Assembly: GCF_900143075.1 (NCBI RefSeq)
Contig: NZ_FRCY01000002.1
Location: forward strand, 434,001-498,000
Length of the DNA: 64,000 bases
DNA from: Cyclobacterium lianum
Lineage (GTDB): Bacteria > Bacteroidota > Bacteroidia > Cytophagales > Cyclobacteriaceae
Reading direction: 5' to 3'
The translations under genes and the position numbers were made by a program. Within the stretch, counting starts at the first letter, position 1. The number at the start of each line of letters is the position of its first letter. Under the pieces are notes generated by a model. That model was given only the letters and a program-made list of their open reading frames with translations, was not told the origin of the DNA and ran no database searches. Shown here in pieces: positions 36,961 to 47,100 of the stretch.

Positions 36961-38106
36961 TCAGCCCGAAACCGACAAGCGGACAAACCCCATCTCATCT
37001 TCCAGATTGACGACGATCCAAAGCATCCCATCCTTAATAAAATGCCGTAAAGGTTTCTCGGTTAAAAAGGGAAGCTCAGCCTCTTGGATTAAGTTCAACT
37101 CCTCATCGTATAAAGCCAGGTAAACATTGGCACCCGCAGGCTGGGGAAAAAGCCCTTCCGTTTTTTCGCTTTTATAATAATTCTCGTAAAATAACCGCCA
37201 ATACCGTTTGTTTTGGGCATCGTAAACAGGCAATAAGTAGTGAGGTCCCTCCATGAATTGCTGAAAGTACCTTGAAAACTCACCTGCAGACGCAAAATCA
37301 TGTCCTTTTGCCTTATTTTCCGACTCCAGCCACTTACTATTAGAGCCAACAATCTTGATGGTATCGGCTTTGGGATCGTAATGGTAAAATTCACTTCCGG
37401 TTTCCGCTCCAAACAAGACGCCACTGTCCACTATTTCCTGATAAGTCTCAGCATCATGATAGGCATAGCTCTCCCCATCATTCAGGGAGGCGGTATAGGT
37501 GCCTAACTTATCCAATAAGGGTAAGGAATAGCGGTATATCTGATTTTGGTCCAAATCCAACCTGACAAATGATACCATCTCATTTCGAAAAGCTTTTGCA
37601 AGTCCATAAGCTTCCTTCTCAGCGGAAGGATCAATCAGGACTCCCATCAGGGATTCCTTCTCGCTGAGCACATCCCCGGAAAATTCTTTCGGATCCACAT
37701 TCCAGGATTGTTCGAGCTGCCCATACTCTGAAAAAAGCAGCGGCCCTTTCCAGGTACTGAAAAAAATAAGATCTCCTTTCCAGCCCTTCAGGGAATGTAT
37801 ACTATTTAGTCCATTTGGACCTTCTTTTTCGAAGGAAATTTTACGCTCCAGGACCAGACAATCCAGGTCAATTTTTTCTAGTTGGTGCTGCTCCACATCA
37901 AAATTAAACAGGTAACGTTGGTCCTCGCTCAGACCGGAAAGCTCAAGCCCCCACTTGAGAAACAACAGTTCCTCTCCCGGATCGATCTGTACGGTATCTA
38001 CGCTGATTGTGAGTTCCTGTATCTCCTTTTCCGCCGGAGAACCACAAGAGAACAGCATAAAAATCAAACCAAATACAAAGCATAAAATGTCAAGTGGATT
38101 ATTCAT
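36961..38106 (-). CDS. DUF4221-type lipoprotein, paralog 3
   Basis: This 381-residue protein has a lipobox (MLFSCG). Shared blocks include SVDTVQIDPGEELLFLKWG, YLFNFDVEQHQLEKIDL, SFEKEGPNGLN and HFIKDGMLWIVVNLEDEMGFVRLSVS at the end. The middle part has little identity with its neighbours. Paralog 4 lies immediately upstream on the same strand, with only 49 bases between its stop and the start of this gene, so the two could share a transcript. Function unknown. Confidence 0.82.
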   Translation of the reverse strand: MNNPLDILCFVFGLIFMLFSCGSPAEKEIQELTISVDTVQIDPGEELLFLKWGLELSGLSEDQRYLFNFDVEQHQLEKIDLDCLVLERKISFEKEGPNGLNSIHSLKGWKGDLIFFSTWKGPLLFSEYGQLEQSWNVDPKEFSGDVLSEKESLMGVLIDPSAEKEAYGLAKAFRNEMVSFVRLDLDQNQIYRYSLPLLDKLGTYTASLNDGESYAYHDAETYQEIVDSGVLFGAETGSEFYHYDPKADTIKIVGSNSKWLESENKAKGHDFASAGEFSRYFQQFMEGPHYLLPVYDAQNKRYWRLFYENYYKSEKTEGLFPQPAGANVYLALYDEELNLIQEAELPFLTEKPLRHFIKDGMLWIVVNLEDEMGFVRLSVSG

Positions 38107-38155
38107 TTGAACTTAAATTGGAATTAGGGTGGATATCAGATGTAAAATGGGATAA

Positions 38156-39316
38156 TCATAAATTCGAATTCACAAAATCTATTTGGAGGCGCAAACAACC
38201 CAGCTCATCTTCCATATTTACAGATATCCAGATTTTACCGTCTTTGGCGAAAGAAAAGTGGGGTACATGGTCAAGCTGAGGCACGGCGGTTTCATGAAGT
38301 AAGTTAAGGTCATTATCCAATACCATCAGGTAGACGGCGGTGGAAACAGGTTTTGGAAATCCGCCCGGAGGATGCTCTTCCGGATAGGAATACTCATAGA
38401 AAAAACGAAAATAACGTTCATTTTCAACATCCGCTATTAAAGGACCGAATGATACTTCCTCATACAATTGCACGTATGCCCGCTGAAAAGCAGCCTTATC
38501 ATCGGTTGCCAGCCTGTAAACCCCCTTTTTCTCATTTGCTGTCAGGGAAAGATTGTATTCCTTCTTTTCTAATTGCCGGGTTTCAGGGTCGAAAATAAAC
38601 AAGCTGCCGGACACTGTACTGCCCACCGCAAGCTTGTTCTCTTCATAGGCCTGCATGATGAACCCTGCCGCATACCTTCGCCGGGAATTACCTTCCCTGT
38701 GCTCCAGATTAAAGTCCTCATGCCTGAATTCTTTCGCCAATGGAATGGTTGAAAATTTACCTTCGGTAAGGTCAGCGTATCCCACTTCACTGGTATTGGC
38801 CCCATTGTCTACTATCTGTCCATAAATCCGCCCACCGGCTGCCCTAACGGGCTGAAAAGCCTTCCTCTCAACGTGCGTCAACGAAGTACCCTCCAGCAGT
38901 GGATCAAATTCCCCGATTTTATTTCCCTCCCAATCAAAAATGCCTGCCTGATTGCTCGTTTGTATGAGCAATTTTCCGGAGTCAAGCGATATCAGGTAAT
39001 CCACATATTCCCCGGTACCGTTGGGACCTTCCTTTTCAAAGGGATATTTAGCGACCAACGCAAGTTTAGCCAGATCAATTTTTTCAACGGCGTGTTCAAA
39101 AAAATTGAAGTTATATAAAAACCGGTTATTCTCTGTAAAAAAACTACTTGAAGCAGCTAAATAGGGAAAAACAAGCTGTTCTCCCCCATTAATCATAACC
39201 GTATCCAGGCTAAAATCCAGGCCAACTTCACCGGTTTTCTTCAGATTATCACTGCTCCCACAGCCTACAAGTAGTCCAAAAAGGAAAAGGGAGATTAAAA
39301 GCTTCATCTGTTTCAA
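38156..39316 (-). CDS. DUF4221-type lipoprotein, paralog 4
   Basis: This 386-residue protein has a lipobox (LLVGCG). Shared blocks are LDTVMINGGEQLVFPYL, FLYNFNFFEHAVEKIDL, PFEKEGPNGTGEYV and FAKDGKIWISVNMEDELGCLRLQID. The C-terminus is slightly extended (FVNSNL). A nearby ATG three codons inside could also be the start. It is probably an outer-membrane or surface lipoprotein; the family has no known activity. Confidence 0.82.
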   Translation of the reverse strand: MKQMKLLISLFLFGLLVGCGSSDNLKKTGEVGLDFSLDTVMINGGEQLVFPYLAASSSFFTENNRFLYNFNFFEHAVEKIDLAKLALVAKYPFEKEGPNGTGEYVDYLISLDSGKLLIQTSNQAGIFDWEGNKIGEFDPLLEGTSLTHVERKAFQPVRAAGGRIYGQIVDNGANTSEVGYADLTEGKFSTIPLAKEFRHEDFNLEHREGNSRRRYAAGFIMQAYEENKLAVGSTVSGSLFIFDPETRQLEKKEYNLSLTANEKKGVYRLATDDKAAFQRAYVQLYEEVSFGPLIADVENERYFRFFYEYSYPEEHPPGGFPKPVSTAVYLMVLDNDLNLLHETAVPQLDHVPHFSFAKDGKIWISVNMEDELGCLRLQIDFVNSNL

Positions 39317-39509
39317 GTGGTATTGAGACGAAAAAATTAGGGATTTTTTAAGTTAATACAAATAAATTCGTGTTAAAACAAAGATAAATTAAACTGAGTC
39401 ATCGCTTGGAGTATTGGATGTCCTTATAAAGGATTTAATATCCTAAAAAAATTTAATAACATTAAATAAGTTGTTTATGGGTTTGCGTTTTAAAATCATT
39501 TTACGATAC

Positions 39510-39667
39510 CAGGATTGCAAATCCTGTATATCAGGGTTCGGAATTGCAAATTCCGAACAGCCCGTGCTATCAAACCAGCCGGTCCCGTAGGGACCAAATA
39601 TGGGTAGGAAAGGTATAGTGGATTGCATCCTCCGTGCCTTTAGGTACGGAATTCGACAAGCTCAGGC
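39510..39667. repeat. Cluster of small palindromes in a 420-base gap
   Basis: The hairpins CAGGATTGCAAATCCTG, GTTCGGAATTGCAAATTCC and GGTCCCGTAGGGACC follow one another. Further on is TTCGACAAGCTCAGGC (39652-39667), the reverse complement of a motif also present at 50057-50072 (with one difference). Such units are common interspersed repeats in bacterial genomes. No gene is seen here. Confidence 0.65.
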
Positions 39668-39736
39668 ACCTCAGGCTCCTGATGTACAATTCAGCCGAAT
39701 AGTAAGTATCTGCCAACAGCACATCAAACCATCAGA

Positions 39737-40882
39737 TCATAAATCAAAACTAAATTGGACAAACCCCATCTCATCTTCAATGTTCTCAAAGACCCAAAGT
39801 TTACCATCTTTGGCAAAATGAAAAGGTGGTCGATTTTTCATTTGGGGAATGGCTGATTCGGTCAACATGTTCAAATCTTTGTCATAAACCGTCAAAAACA
39901 CCTTAGCTCCGGAAGGCTGTTGGAAGGGGCTGCCCTCAGGTTTTTCAGCGTTGTCATCAAATTCCATAATAAAGGAAAACCTGTAATACACCTCATTGAC
40001 CTCATCCCAGACCGGAGGCAAAAAACCTACCTCCTCATATATTCTCCTATAGATGCCAGCAAAGTCCTCTATCCCTCCAACTTGTGAAGGATAGTTTCCC
40101 TTTTTTTCGGTAGCCGTGAGTTCGCTGGTGTATTCATGGTGCAGTGCCGCACCGGTGTCCTCGTCTAATACATACATTTCATTGGTTCCCTCTACACCTA
40201 CTATCAGTTTATCCCCTGCATTAATGATATATTTGCCCATGGTAAATCTCCCTCCATCAGCGATCTGTATTTCAAATTTTTTGGCCTTTTCGAATATCGG
40301 CAGATCATACCGTTGAATCTTATCTTCTTCAACAAGGATTTTGGCCACCTCCGTATTGCCTTCTTCCCAGCTGGATATTAAACCATAGTATACGTCAGTT
40401 TGATCAGGCAACAGCACCGCAGAAATGAGGCTCTCCGTATCCGAAAGCCTTTCCGTCTCATCGCCCACTTTCTTAAAGTCAAATTGATTTTTTTTCTTCC
40501 CATTAAAGTCAACAATATTATCCTGATTGTAGCACCTGATCAAAAGGGAATTTTCATCCTTGAGCAGGAAGCCATAAAAATATTGCCCCACGCCATCCGG
40601 ACCCTCCTTCGACAGTGTGATTTTTTCTTCGAAGGCAAGTTCATCCAGATTGATCTTTTCGATGGCAAAATCGGTTTGGTTGAAATTATACAGGTGCTTT
40701 TTATCCTTGCTAAGTTGAGCTTGATACAGGCTGGAATTCACATATAGAATTTCCTGGCCGGGATGCACCATTACGGTGTCAATCGCGTAACTTAAACGAA
40801 CCTGATCTCCATTTTCGCCCCCATCACTGCCTCCGCAGGCTAACATGGTTACACATAGCAAGATAATAATTGACTGTTTCAT
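39737..40882 (-). CDS. DUF4221-type lipoprotein, paralog 5
   Basis: This 381-residue protein has a lipobox (VTMLACGG). Shared blocks are AIDTVMVHPGQEILYVNSSL, HLYNFNQTDFAIEKINL, LSKEGPDGVGQYF and FHFAKDGKLWVFENIEDEMG. I chose the ATG at 40882, because a longer frame to 40930 would place 16 polar residues before the signal peptide. It has its own upstream gap rich in A and T. Function unknown. Confidence 0.82.
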   Translation of the reverse strand: MKQSIIILLCVTMLACGGSDGGENGDQVRLSYAIDTVMVHPGQEILYVNSSLYQAQLSKDKKHLYNFNQTDFAIEKINLDELAFEEKITLSKEGPDGVGQYFYGFLLKDENSLLIRCYNQDNIVDFNGKKKNQFDFKKVGDETERLSDTESLISAVLLPDQTDVYYGLISSWEEGNTEVAKILVEEDKIQRYDLPIFEKAKKFEIQIADGGRFTMGKYIINAGDKLIVGVEGTNEMYVLDEDTGAALHHEYTSELTATEKKGNYPSQVGGIEDFAGIYRRIYEEVGFLPPVWDEVNEVYYRFSFIMEFDDNAEKPEGSPFQQPSGAKVFLTVYDKDLNMLTESAIPQMKNRPPFHFAKDGKLWVFENIEDEMGFVQFSFDL

Positions 40883-41145
40883 AAGATAGGTGTTTATTGA
40901 GACTAAAAAATTAGGAATTTTATATGGCAATAAAAATAAATAATTGTTAAAAATTGATAATTAAAATAAATAAGCAGATGATACTTTGTACGAGGTGAGG
41001 TTTCAGGTTTACTGGTATGTGGCCAAGACCCCGAAAATAATCGTTAAGCCAGCCTGATCTGCGATCAAGGATTAGAAACTAAACCCGGCAAATTTAAATA
41101 TTCGAAGTATGTATTTCAAATTCATCAAAAATTACAAAACGCCCC

Positions 41146-41220
41146 TTATATGTACTCCTATACCTTATATGGTTCATCAATTTTTTGAACCATGTAAGAG
41201 ATATAAGGGATTATAAGGGT
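41146..41220. repeat. TATA-rich palindromic repeat (second family), copy 2
   Basis: CCTTATATGGTTCA (41163-41176) pairs with TGAACCATGTAAGAGATATAAGG (41186-41208). CCCCTTATATG before it and TTATAAGGG after it extend the hairpin, as in copy 1 at 36112-36192. Confidence 0.75.
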
Positions 41221-41307
41221 AAGGGCTCATTTTGGCGTTTTCTTCTGGAAATCGATCATCAACTATTATTTAAAGAATAAATTGAAATAGTGTCCTGATC
41301 TAAAAAT

Positions 41308-41340
41308 CCCCTTATATGTCCATCTATGCCTTATATGGTT
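41308..41340. repeat. Half copy of the TATA-rich palindromic repeat
   Basis: CCCCTTATATGTCC and CCTTATATGGTT match the left half of copies 1 and 2; the right half is absent. It lies 35 bases from the stop codon of DUF4221 paralog 6. Confidence 0.6.
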
Positions 41341-41375
41341 AGCATTTGTTCAAACGACCTACAAACAATCCGAAA

Positions 41376-42530
41376 TCACAAATCAAAGCTCAACCTGACA
41401 AAAGCCATTTCATCTTCTATATTCTCAAAAATCCAGATTTTGCCGTCTTTGGCAAAGTGGTAGGCCGGTGGCTGGTCCAATGCAGGAACGGCAGTCTCTC
41501 TCAGCAAATTAAAATCGGCATCGTAGATCGTGAGATACACGCTGGCTCCCGTAGGTTTGGGAAAAAGGCCATCAGACGGACTGGTATTTGCAACGCCGTA
41601 TTCCAGCTTGTAGGAAAACCGGAAATAGACGTTCCGGCTTTCGTCCCAGATGGGCTTATTATAGGAAATTTCCTCCGTAGCTTTCTTATACAGTTCTCGA
41701 AATAAGGCCCTGTCGTTTATTTTTTCCGGAAAGACGGTCTCCTTTTCCCGGGGAAGCCAACCGCTTTGGAAGGTCCTTTTATGAAATTCCTCTTGCCCCG
41801 GTTCACCTATATAAAGATCTGAACTGGCATTTAGGCCCAGCAAAACCTTATCATTTACCAGCTCCAGGTATTCGCCACCGCTAATAAATAAGGCCGTAGT
41901 CCCGTCGTCAAAGTCCGTCTGATACTGCAGCGATTTCTTGAGTAAAGGGTTGCTGACTTTCCGGTAGGATTGCTTTGCTGTATTCCAGAACAACAGCTGC
42001 GGCTCCCGCCTGCCGGGGACAATGTATACGCCCACATAGGAAGAAGCATTGCCCGGCAGTGGTACCGGAAACAGCACGTTTCCTTCTTCCGGTTCTGAGA
42101 CAAAAGAAGGGACTGTTTCCGGTCCTACATCAGCCAGTTTCTTACCGTTACTGTCAAACAGGGCATGATTGCCATACCCGGACATCAGGAATTTATCTTC
42201 ATCCACCAGTCTCATCCCAAGACTATATGCGCCTATGCCATCAGGCCCTTCTTGTTCGAAAGGAAGCAGGGCCTGCAGTGCCAGCTTATCCAGGTCAATT
42301 TGTTCGACGGTGTAGTTTTGGCTGTTGAGATTGTACAGGTATTTTTTGTCCCTACTCAGATCAGCAAAACGCAGGCTATTGTTCAGAAAAAGGATTTCCA
42401 CTTTGGCATCGATCTGCACGGTATCCAACGTAAATTCCATATCCCGTGCTTGCCCATTTTCATCAGAGGAATCGCCGGTTCCGCAGGCGGCCAAAAACAG
42501 AAATGCCAAAATACATAGCCATTGCTTCAT
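41376..42530 (-). CDS. DUF4221-type lipoprotein, paralog 6
   Basis: This 384-residue protein has a lipobox (FLAACG). Shared blocks are TLDTVQIDAKVEILFLNNSL, YLYNLNSQNYTVEQIDL, PFEQEGPDGIGAY and YHFAKDGKIWIFENIEDEMA. I chose the ATG at 42530, as the longer frame to 42581 places a polar stretch before the signal peptide. It is the outermost member of the array. Confidence 0.82.
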   Translation of the reverse strand: MKQWLCILAFLFLAACGTGDSSDENGQARDMEFTLDTVQIDAKVEILFLNNSLRFADLSRDKKYLYNLNSQNYTVEQIDLDKLALQALLPFEQEGPDGIGAYSLGMRLVDEDKFLMSGYGNHALFDSNGKKLADVGPETVPSFVSEPEEGNVLFPVPLPGNASSYVGVYIVPGRREPQLLFWNTAKQSYRKVSNPLLKKSLQYQTDFDDGTTALFISGGEYLELVNDKVLLGLNASSDLYIGEPGQEEFHKRTFQSGWLPREKETVFPEKINDRALFRELYKKATEEISYNKPIWDESRNVYFRFSYKLEYGVANTSPSDGLFPKPTGASVYLTIYDADFNLLRETAVPALDQPPAYHFAKDGKIWIFENIEDEMAFVRLSFDL

Positions 42531-42604
42531 GGGTATTGATTTGATTGAAAAAGGAAAATAGTGAATTACATGCGGAGTCAAAAGCTCATCAAAAAATAAG
42601 ATGT

Positions 42605-42780
42605 CCTCCGAACGGAGGCTTTCCCGGTACCTAACGAAGCTAAGGCGTTAAAACCTTCGGGGTCCCAAAGACCCTAAAGGTTAAATCAGGACTGCGACCT
42701 TTGGGGTTTCCAAAACCCCGAAGGTCTTTCCCGAAACGAGAACGTAAAAAACCTTCGGGGTCCCAAAGACCTCAACGGTT
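42605..42780. repeat. Three related hairpins of an ACCTTCGGGGT family
   Basis: Units at 42652-42682, 42696-42726 and 42750-42780 each have ACCTTCGGGGT-like and AAGACC..AAGGT-like arms; the middle unit is inverted. A small CCTCCG-AA-CGGAGG hairpin precedes them at 42605-42618. The last unit overlaps the final codons and stop of the regulator gene that ends at 42772. Confidence 0.7.
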
Positions 42781-44028
42781 TTGGATGTCGCCCCCCGGAT
42801 CCACCCAAAAAGTAGCAGGTTCCTCCAGCGGAAATACATGGATAAGTTTGGTGCTGAGCTCGGTGCGGTCAATGCCGGACACTTCAAAAAGTACTTCAAA
42901 ATAGGGGGGTACCTCCCCCAATTGTTCGGCGATTTCAGCTTCTATGGATTGCCGCAGCGAGGCATCCGTGAAGTTTTTAAGGCTCTGCGTGGCTCCGGTA
43001 TCCCAAAGACCACAAAAAAGGTAAACCGTATTTTGGTTTGGGCCAGGAAATTTGGCCATAAAGCCGTAATCAGTATGGTAGCCATCCGGATCGCCCATAG
43101 GAGAAAAAACCTGCCTTTTGGTTTCCTCCCCCTTTCTTAAAACCAAAGCCTCTCCAGCCTCATCGTATGCAAAATGAGAGTATGTAAAATAATCTTTGAA
43201 TAAACCCAGCGTTTTGATCATGCCCACTACCACAAAATTCTGATCCTGCAATTCCTTCGGGTTAAAGCGGGAAATGGTTCGGATAGAAAAAAAATGCCCT
43301 GCTGCATCGAACATGCGGGTAAGATCTTTGATCCATTGCAGGCTACCGCGAATGAGCAGGCCATACGAAAGCACACCGGTGGTCACTCCCTGTCGTAAAT
43401 CCTGCATTCGAAAAGCCTCAAAATCAGCCCTGCTATTGATAGCTGGATCCCGGATAGTCCGACTCATACTGTTAACACTATCATCTTCCACATAAATAAA
43501 CAAATCCCCCAGAAATACGGCTGTGGGAAAGCCGTTTGTAAATAGGTCTGACCAGACACTTTCGCGGAGCGAGCGGTCCGAACCCCTCTCTATCTGAAAC
43601 CAAACCAGAAGCAAAAAGCAGCCACCAATCACAGCCGCAAGTCCGATCCGCAGGCTTTTCCTCTGAAGCAAGCGCAGAAGACCGTTCGATTGCTTCGTTT
43701 TTTCAAATACAATTCCGTAGCTGCCTTTGGGTATGCGCAGCCGGTACGGGTCCTCACTCCCCTCAGTCGCATAATACTTCCGCAGTTTTTCCCGCAACTT
43801 GTACACGTATACCCTCACCAAGGTGCTTTCGGAGGGATCAAAATCGGGTTTTCCAAATACTTCGGCGGCAATAATTGTCTCTTTGGGCGCATCCTCATCC
43901 AATGAGCAGCGCACCAGAAAGCGCAGCAGGTTGGCATAGGTGGTCGACCTTCCAAACCCCCTGCTCTTGATGATCTTTTCTGTAAGGTCCAGAAAAACAG
44001 CCCTGTCCATCCCGTAGGTTTCTTTCAT
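42772..44028 (-). CDS. Membrane-anchored winged-helix regulator (ToxR-like layout)
   Basis: This 418-residue protein has an N-terminal DNA-binding domain with TLVRVYVYKLREKLRKYY and YRLRIPKGSYGIVFE (about 70-108), like the OmpR-type effector domain. A single hydrophobic segment follows (IGLAAVIGGCFLLLVWF, about 134-150). The remaining 270 residues form a periplasmic-side domain that I do not recognise. This layout resembles one-component membrane regulators. It is divergent from the DUF1549/DUF1553 operon (127-base gap), which is its likely target. Its 3' end overlaps a palindromic repeat. An ATG six codons inside is an alternative start. Confidence 0.75.
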   Translation of the reverse strand: MKETYGMDRAVFLDLTEKIIKSRGFGRSTTYANLLRFLVRCSLDEDAPKETIIAAEVFGKPDFDPSESTLVRVYVYKLREKLRKYYATEGSEDPYRLRIPKGSYGIVFEKTKQSNGLLRLLQRKSLRIGLAAVIGGCFLLLVWFQIERGSDRSLRESVWSDLFTNGFPTAVFLGDLFIYVEDDSVNSMSRTIRDPAINSRADFEAFRMQDLRQGVTTGVLSYGLLIRGSLQWIKDLTRMFDAAGHFFSIRTISRFNPKELQDQNFVVVGMIKTLGLFKDYFTYSHFAYDEAGEALVLRKGEETKRQVFSPMGDPDGYHTDYGFMAKFPGPNQNTVYLFCGLWDTGATQSLKNFTDASLRQSIEAEIAEQLGEVPPYFEVLFEVSGIDRTELSTKLIHVFPLEEPATFWVDPGGDIQNR

Positions 44029-44098
44029 TTCTTAAAGATAATCAATATCTTTAACAGTTAACAAAACGGTTTTTGTCTTGCATTGCCCGGTTTTTTCC

Positions 44099-44119
44099 AG
44101 GTATATTTGGAAAATACCT
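44099..44119 (+). promoter_or_regulatory. Promoter box within an inverted repeat, before the cytochrome c/DUF1553 operon
   Basis: TATATTTG (44102-44109) matches the -7 consensus TAnnTTTG. It is enclosed by AGGTAT (44099-44104) and ATACCT (44114-44119), an inverted repeat that could be the operator for the divergent regulator. The operon ATG is at 44156. Confidence 0.5.
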
Positions 44120-44155
44120 CAAAGCAAATAACTCTATTTTAAATACCAAGTAGCC

Positions 44156-47100
44156 ATGAAAAGTCTCCGTTTCCGAAAGCTCCTGCCCCTCGTCATATAT
44201 TCCATGGGATGGGTGGCCTGTGGCTGGGAAACACCGGAGAGAATTCAGGCGGAGTACAAAGATCTCCCCGAGGCCATCGATTTCAATTACCACGTAAAGC
44301 CTATCCTGTCAGATAAATGTTTTGCCTGCCACGGTCCCGATGCGGCCAATCAGGAAGCAGACCTTAGGCTGGACCAGGAAGAATTCGCCTTTGCTGCCCT
44401 AAAAAGTGATGCAGGCAGTCATGCGATCGTGCCTGGTAAGCCCGGAAAAAGTGAACTGGTGAGGCGGATCCTCTCAGATGACAGGGAATTACTCATGCCA
44501 CCACCAGAATCCAACCTCAACCTGAGTACCGAGGAAATTGCCATACTAACCAAATGGATTGAACAGGGAGCCGAATACAAACCCCACTGGTCCTTTATTC
44601 CTCCGGAGGTTGTAAAGCTCCCCAGCCCCGAAACAAAAGGTTGGGCTCGAAATGAAATCGACGCTTTTGTTGCCGAAAAGCTGCAAGCTGCTGACCTACA
44701 ACCCGCTTCAGAGGCAAGCAAAGAGGTGTTGATCCGTCGCCTGAGCTTTGACTTAACAGGGCTTCCCCCTAGCCTGGAGGAAATCCGGCAGTTCGTTTCG
44801 GATACTTCTGAGGGTGCTTACGAAAATCTGGTGGACCGGCTGCTGGCATCTCCGGCTTATGGAGAACGTATGGCCGCCGATTGGATGGATGTGGCCCGGT
44901 ATGCAGATTCTGATGGCTACCTGGACGACAAACACCGGGATTTCAGCCCTTACCGGGACTGGGTGATCGAAGCGTTTAACCAAAATATGCCCTACGATCA
45001 GTTTATCACCTGGCAAATTGCCGGAGACCTGATCGACAATCCCAGCCAGGAAAGCGTACTCGCCACGGCCTTTAACCGGCTGCATAAACGAAACTCAGAA
45101 GCAGGTATTGTCTTTGAAGAATACCGGGCAGAGTACGTGGCCGACCGCACCAATACGGTAGGGAAAGCCATCCTGGGATTGAGCATGGAATGTGCCCGCT
45201 GCCATGATCACAAGTACGATCCCATCAGCCAGAAAGATTACTACGAATTTTCTGCCTACTTCAACAGTACCAACGAATTGGGTACCGCGGTGTATGGCCC
45301 CGGACAAGTACCTGGTCCGTCGTTGTTATTGACCAATGATGAACAGGAACAGCTGCTGGAGTATCTGGACAGTCAGATTCGCAACACGGAATCCAAGCTG
45401 AATGAATTGGCCGAGAAGGACAGGGATGCCCCGCAGGCTGACCCGGAAACCCTGCAAGCAGATCTAAAGCAGCTACAAACCCAGGGCCTGGTAGCTTCCT
45501 ATGATTTTGACCAGTTGACTCCACAGGGCAATGATGGAAAGACCTTTAAAAATTCAGGCTGGTCCGGAAATTCCGGTCCTGTACTGATACGAGAGCCTGA
45601 TATTGCGGCAGGCCAGCGGGGAAAAGGTATCTTTATCAACGATTTCACCACCTTGTCTCTTCCTGAAAGAGTAGGTTGGTTTGACCAAACAGATCCCTTT
45701 TCTGTTTCATTATCGGTTTTCCCAGATACGGTGTACAAAGAAGCCGTACTCTTCACCCACTGCGAAGATATCCGGTTGGGGCTGAAAGGCTATTCACTGT
45801 TTCTGGAAAACAACCGACTCAATTTCATCATGGCCTACAGCTGGCCGACCAATGCCTTGCAGGTTAAAACCCGGGATCCCATCCCGGTAGAGGAATGGTC
45901 CAATATCAGCATTACTTACGATGGCATGGGAAAGGCCGCCGGTATCGGTATCTACTTGAACGGAGAAAAAGTCCCGGTAGCGGTGGAAGCGGATCACATC
46001 TACAAGTCGATCCTGTTTGAACCGGATATCCACACCTATGGATTCAGAGGCTTTGTCCTGGGAGTTCGGGACAAGATGAAAACCTTTCTCAATGGAGGGT
46101 TGGATGAGTTGAAGATTTATAATCGGGAACTTTCCAGCCTTGAGGTTCAATTTGCCAACAACCCGGAAAAAGCAAAAAAGCTGATCGAAAGTGCCACAAA
46201 TGCAGGCGATAGGGAAATGATTAGGGAGCACCTATTCAAATCAGGTAACGTAGAGGCCAAAAAACTGCGGAAATCGGTACAGGAATTGCGCAAGCAAAGG
46301 GCGAGTCACACCAATGACATTCCCGAAATCATGGTGATGGGTGATCTGCCCGAACCCAGACCTACCTTCATCCTGGATCGGGGCCTGTACAGCGCACCTA
46401 CTGAACAGGTTTACCCCAATGTTCCGGAAGCCGTCTTACCTGGCGAAAGCTCCCGGTTTCCGCAAAACCGGCTGGGCCTGGCACAGTGGCTGGTCGATCA
46501 AAAGAACCCGCTGACCGCCCGGGTATTTGTGAACCGCCTCTGGCAAATGCATTTCGGAAATGGTCTGGTAAAAACCTCGGATGATTTTGGGAGTCAGGGA
46601 AGCCTGCCCAGCCATCCTGAGCTGCTGGACTGGCTTTCGGTAACTTTCCGCGAATCAGGCTGGGACATCAAAAAAATGCACAAGTTGATAGTGATGTCAG
46701 CTACCTACCGGCAATCCTCCAAAACCAGCCCGGAATTGCAGGAAAAAGACCCTGAAAATGAATTATTGGCCCGGGGCCCCAGCTTTCGCATGACTGCCGA
46801 GATGGTCCGGGACAATGCCCTGGCAATAAGTGGGCTTCTGGTTCCAAGAATCGGAGGTGAAAGTGCCTACCCCTACCAGCCTGAAGGCCTCTGGGATGAA
46901 ATCAGCACGAAATCCTGGCGCTACCGCTACCTGCAGGAGCCAGGAGATGGGCTTTACAGAAGGAGCCTCTACACCATCTGGAAGCGAACCTCCGGCCCTC
47001 CTTCCATGATGATCTTTGATGTAGGAGACCGGGCGGAGTGCACCGTAAAGCGGACCCAAACCAGTACGCCCCTGCAGGCCCTGGTGCTGCTGAACGACCC

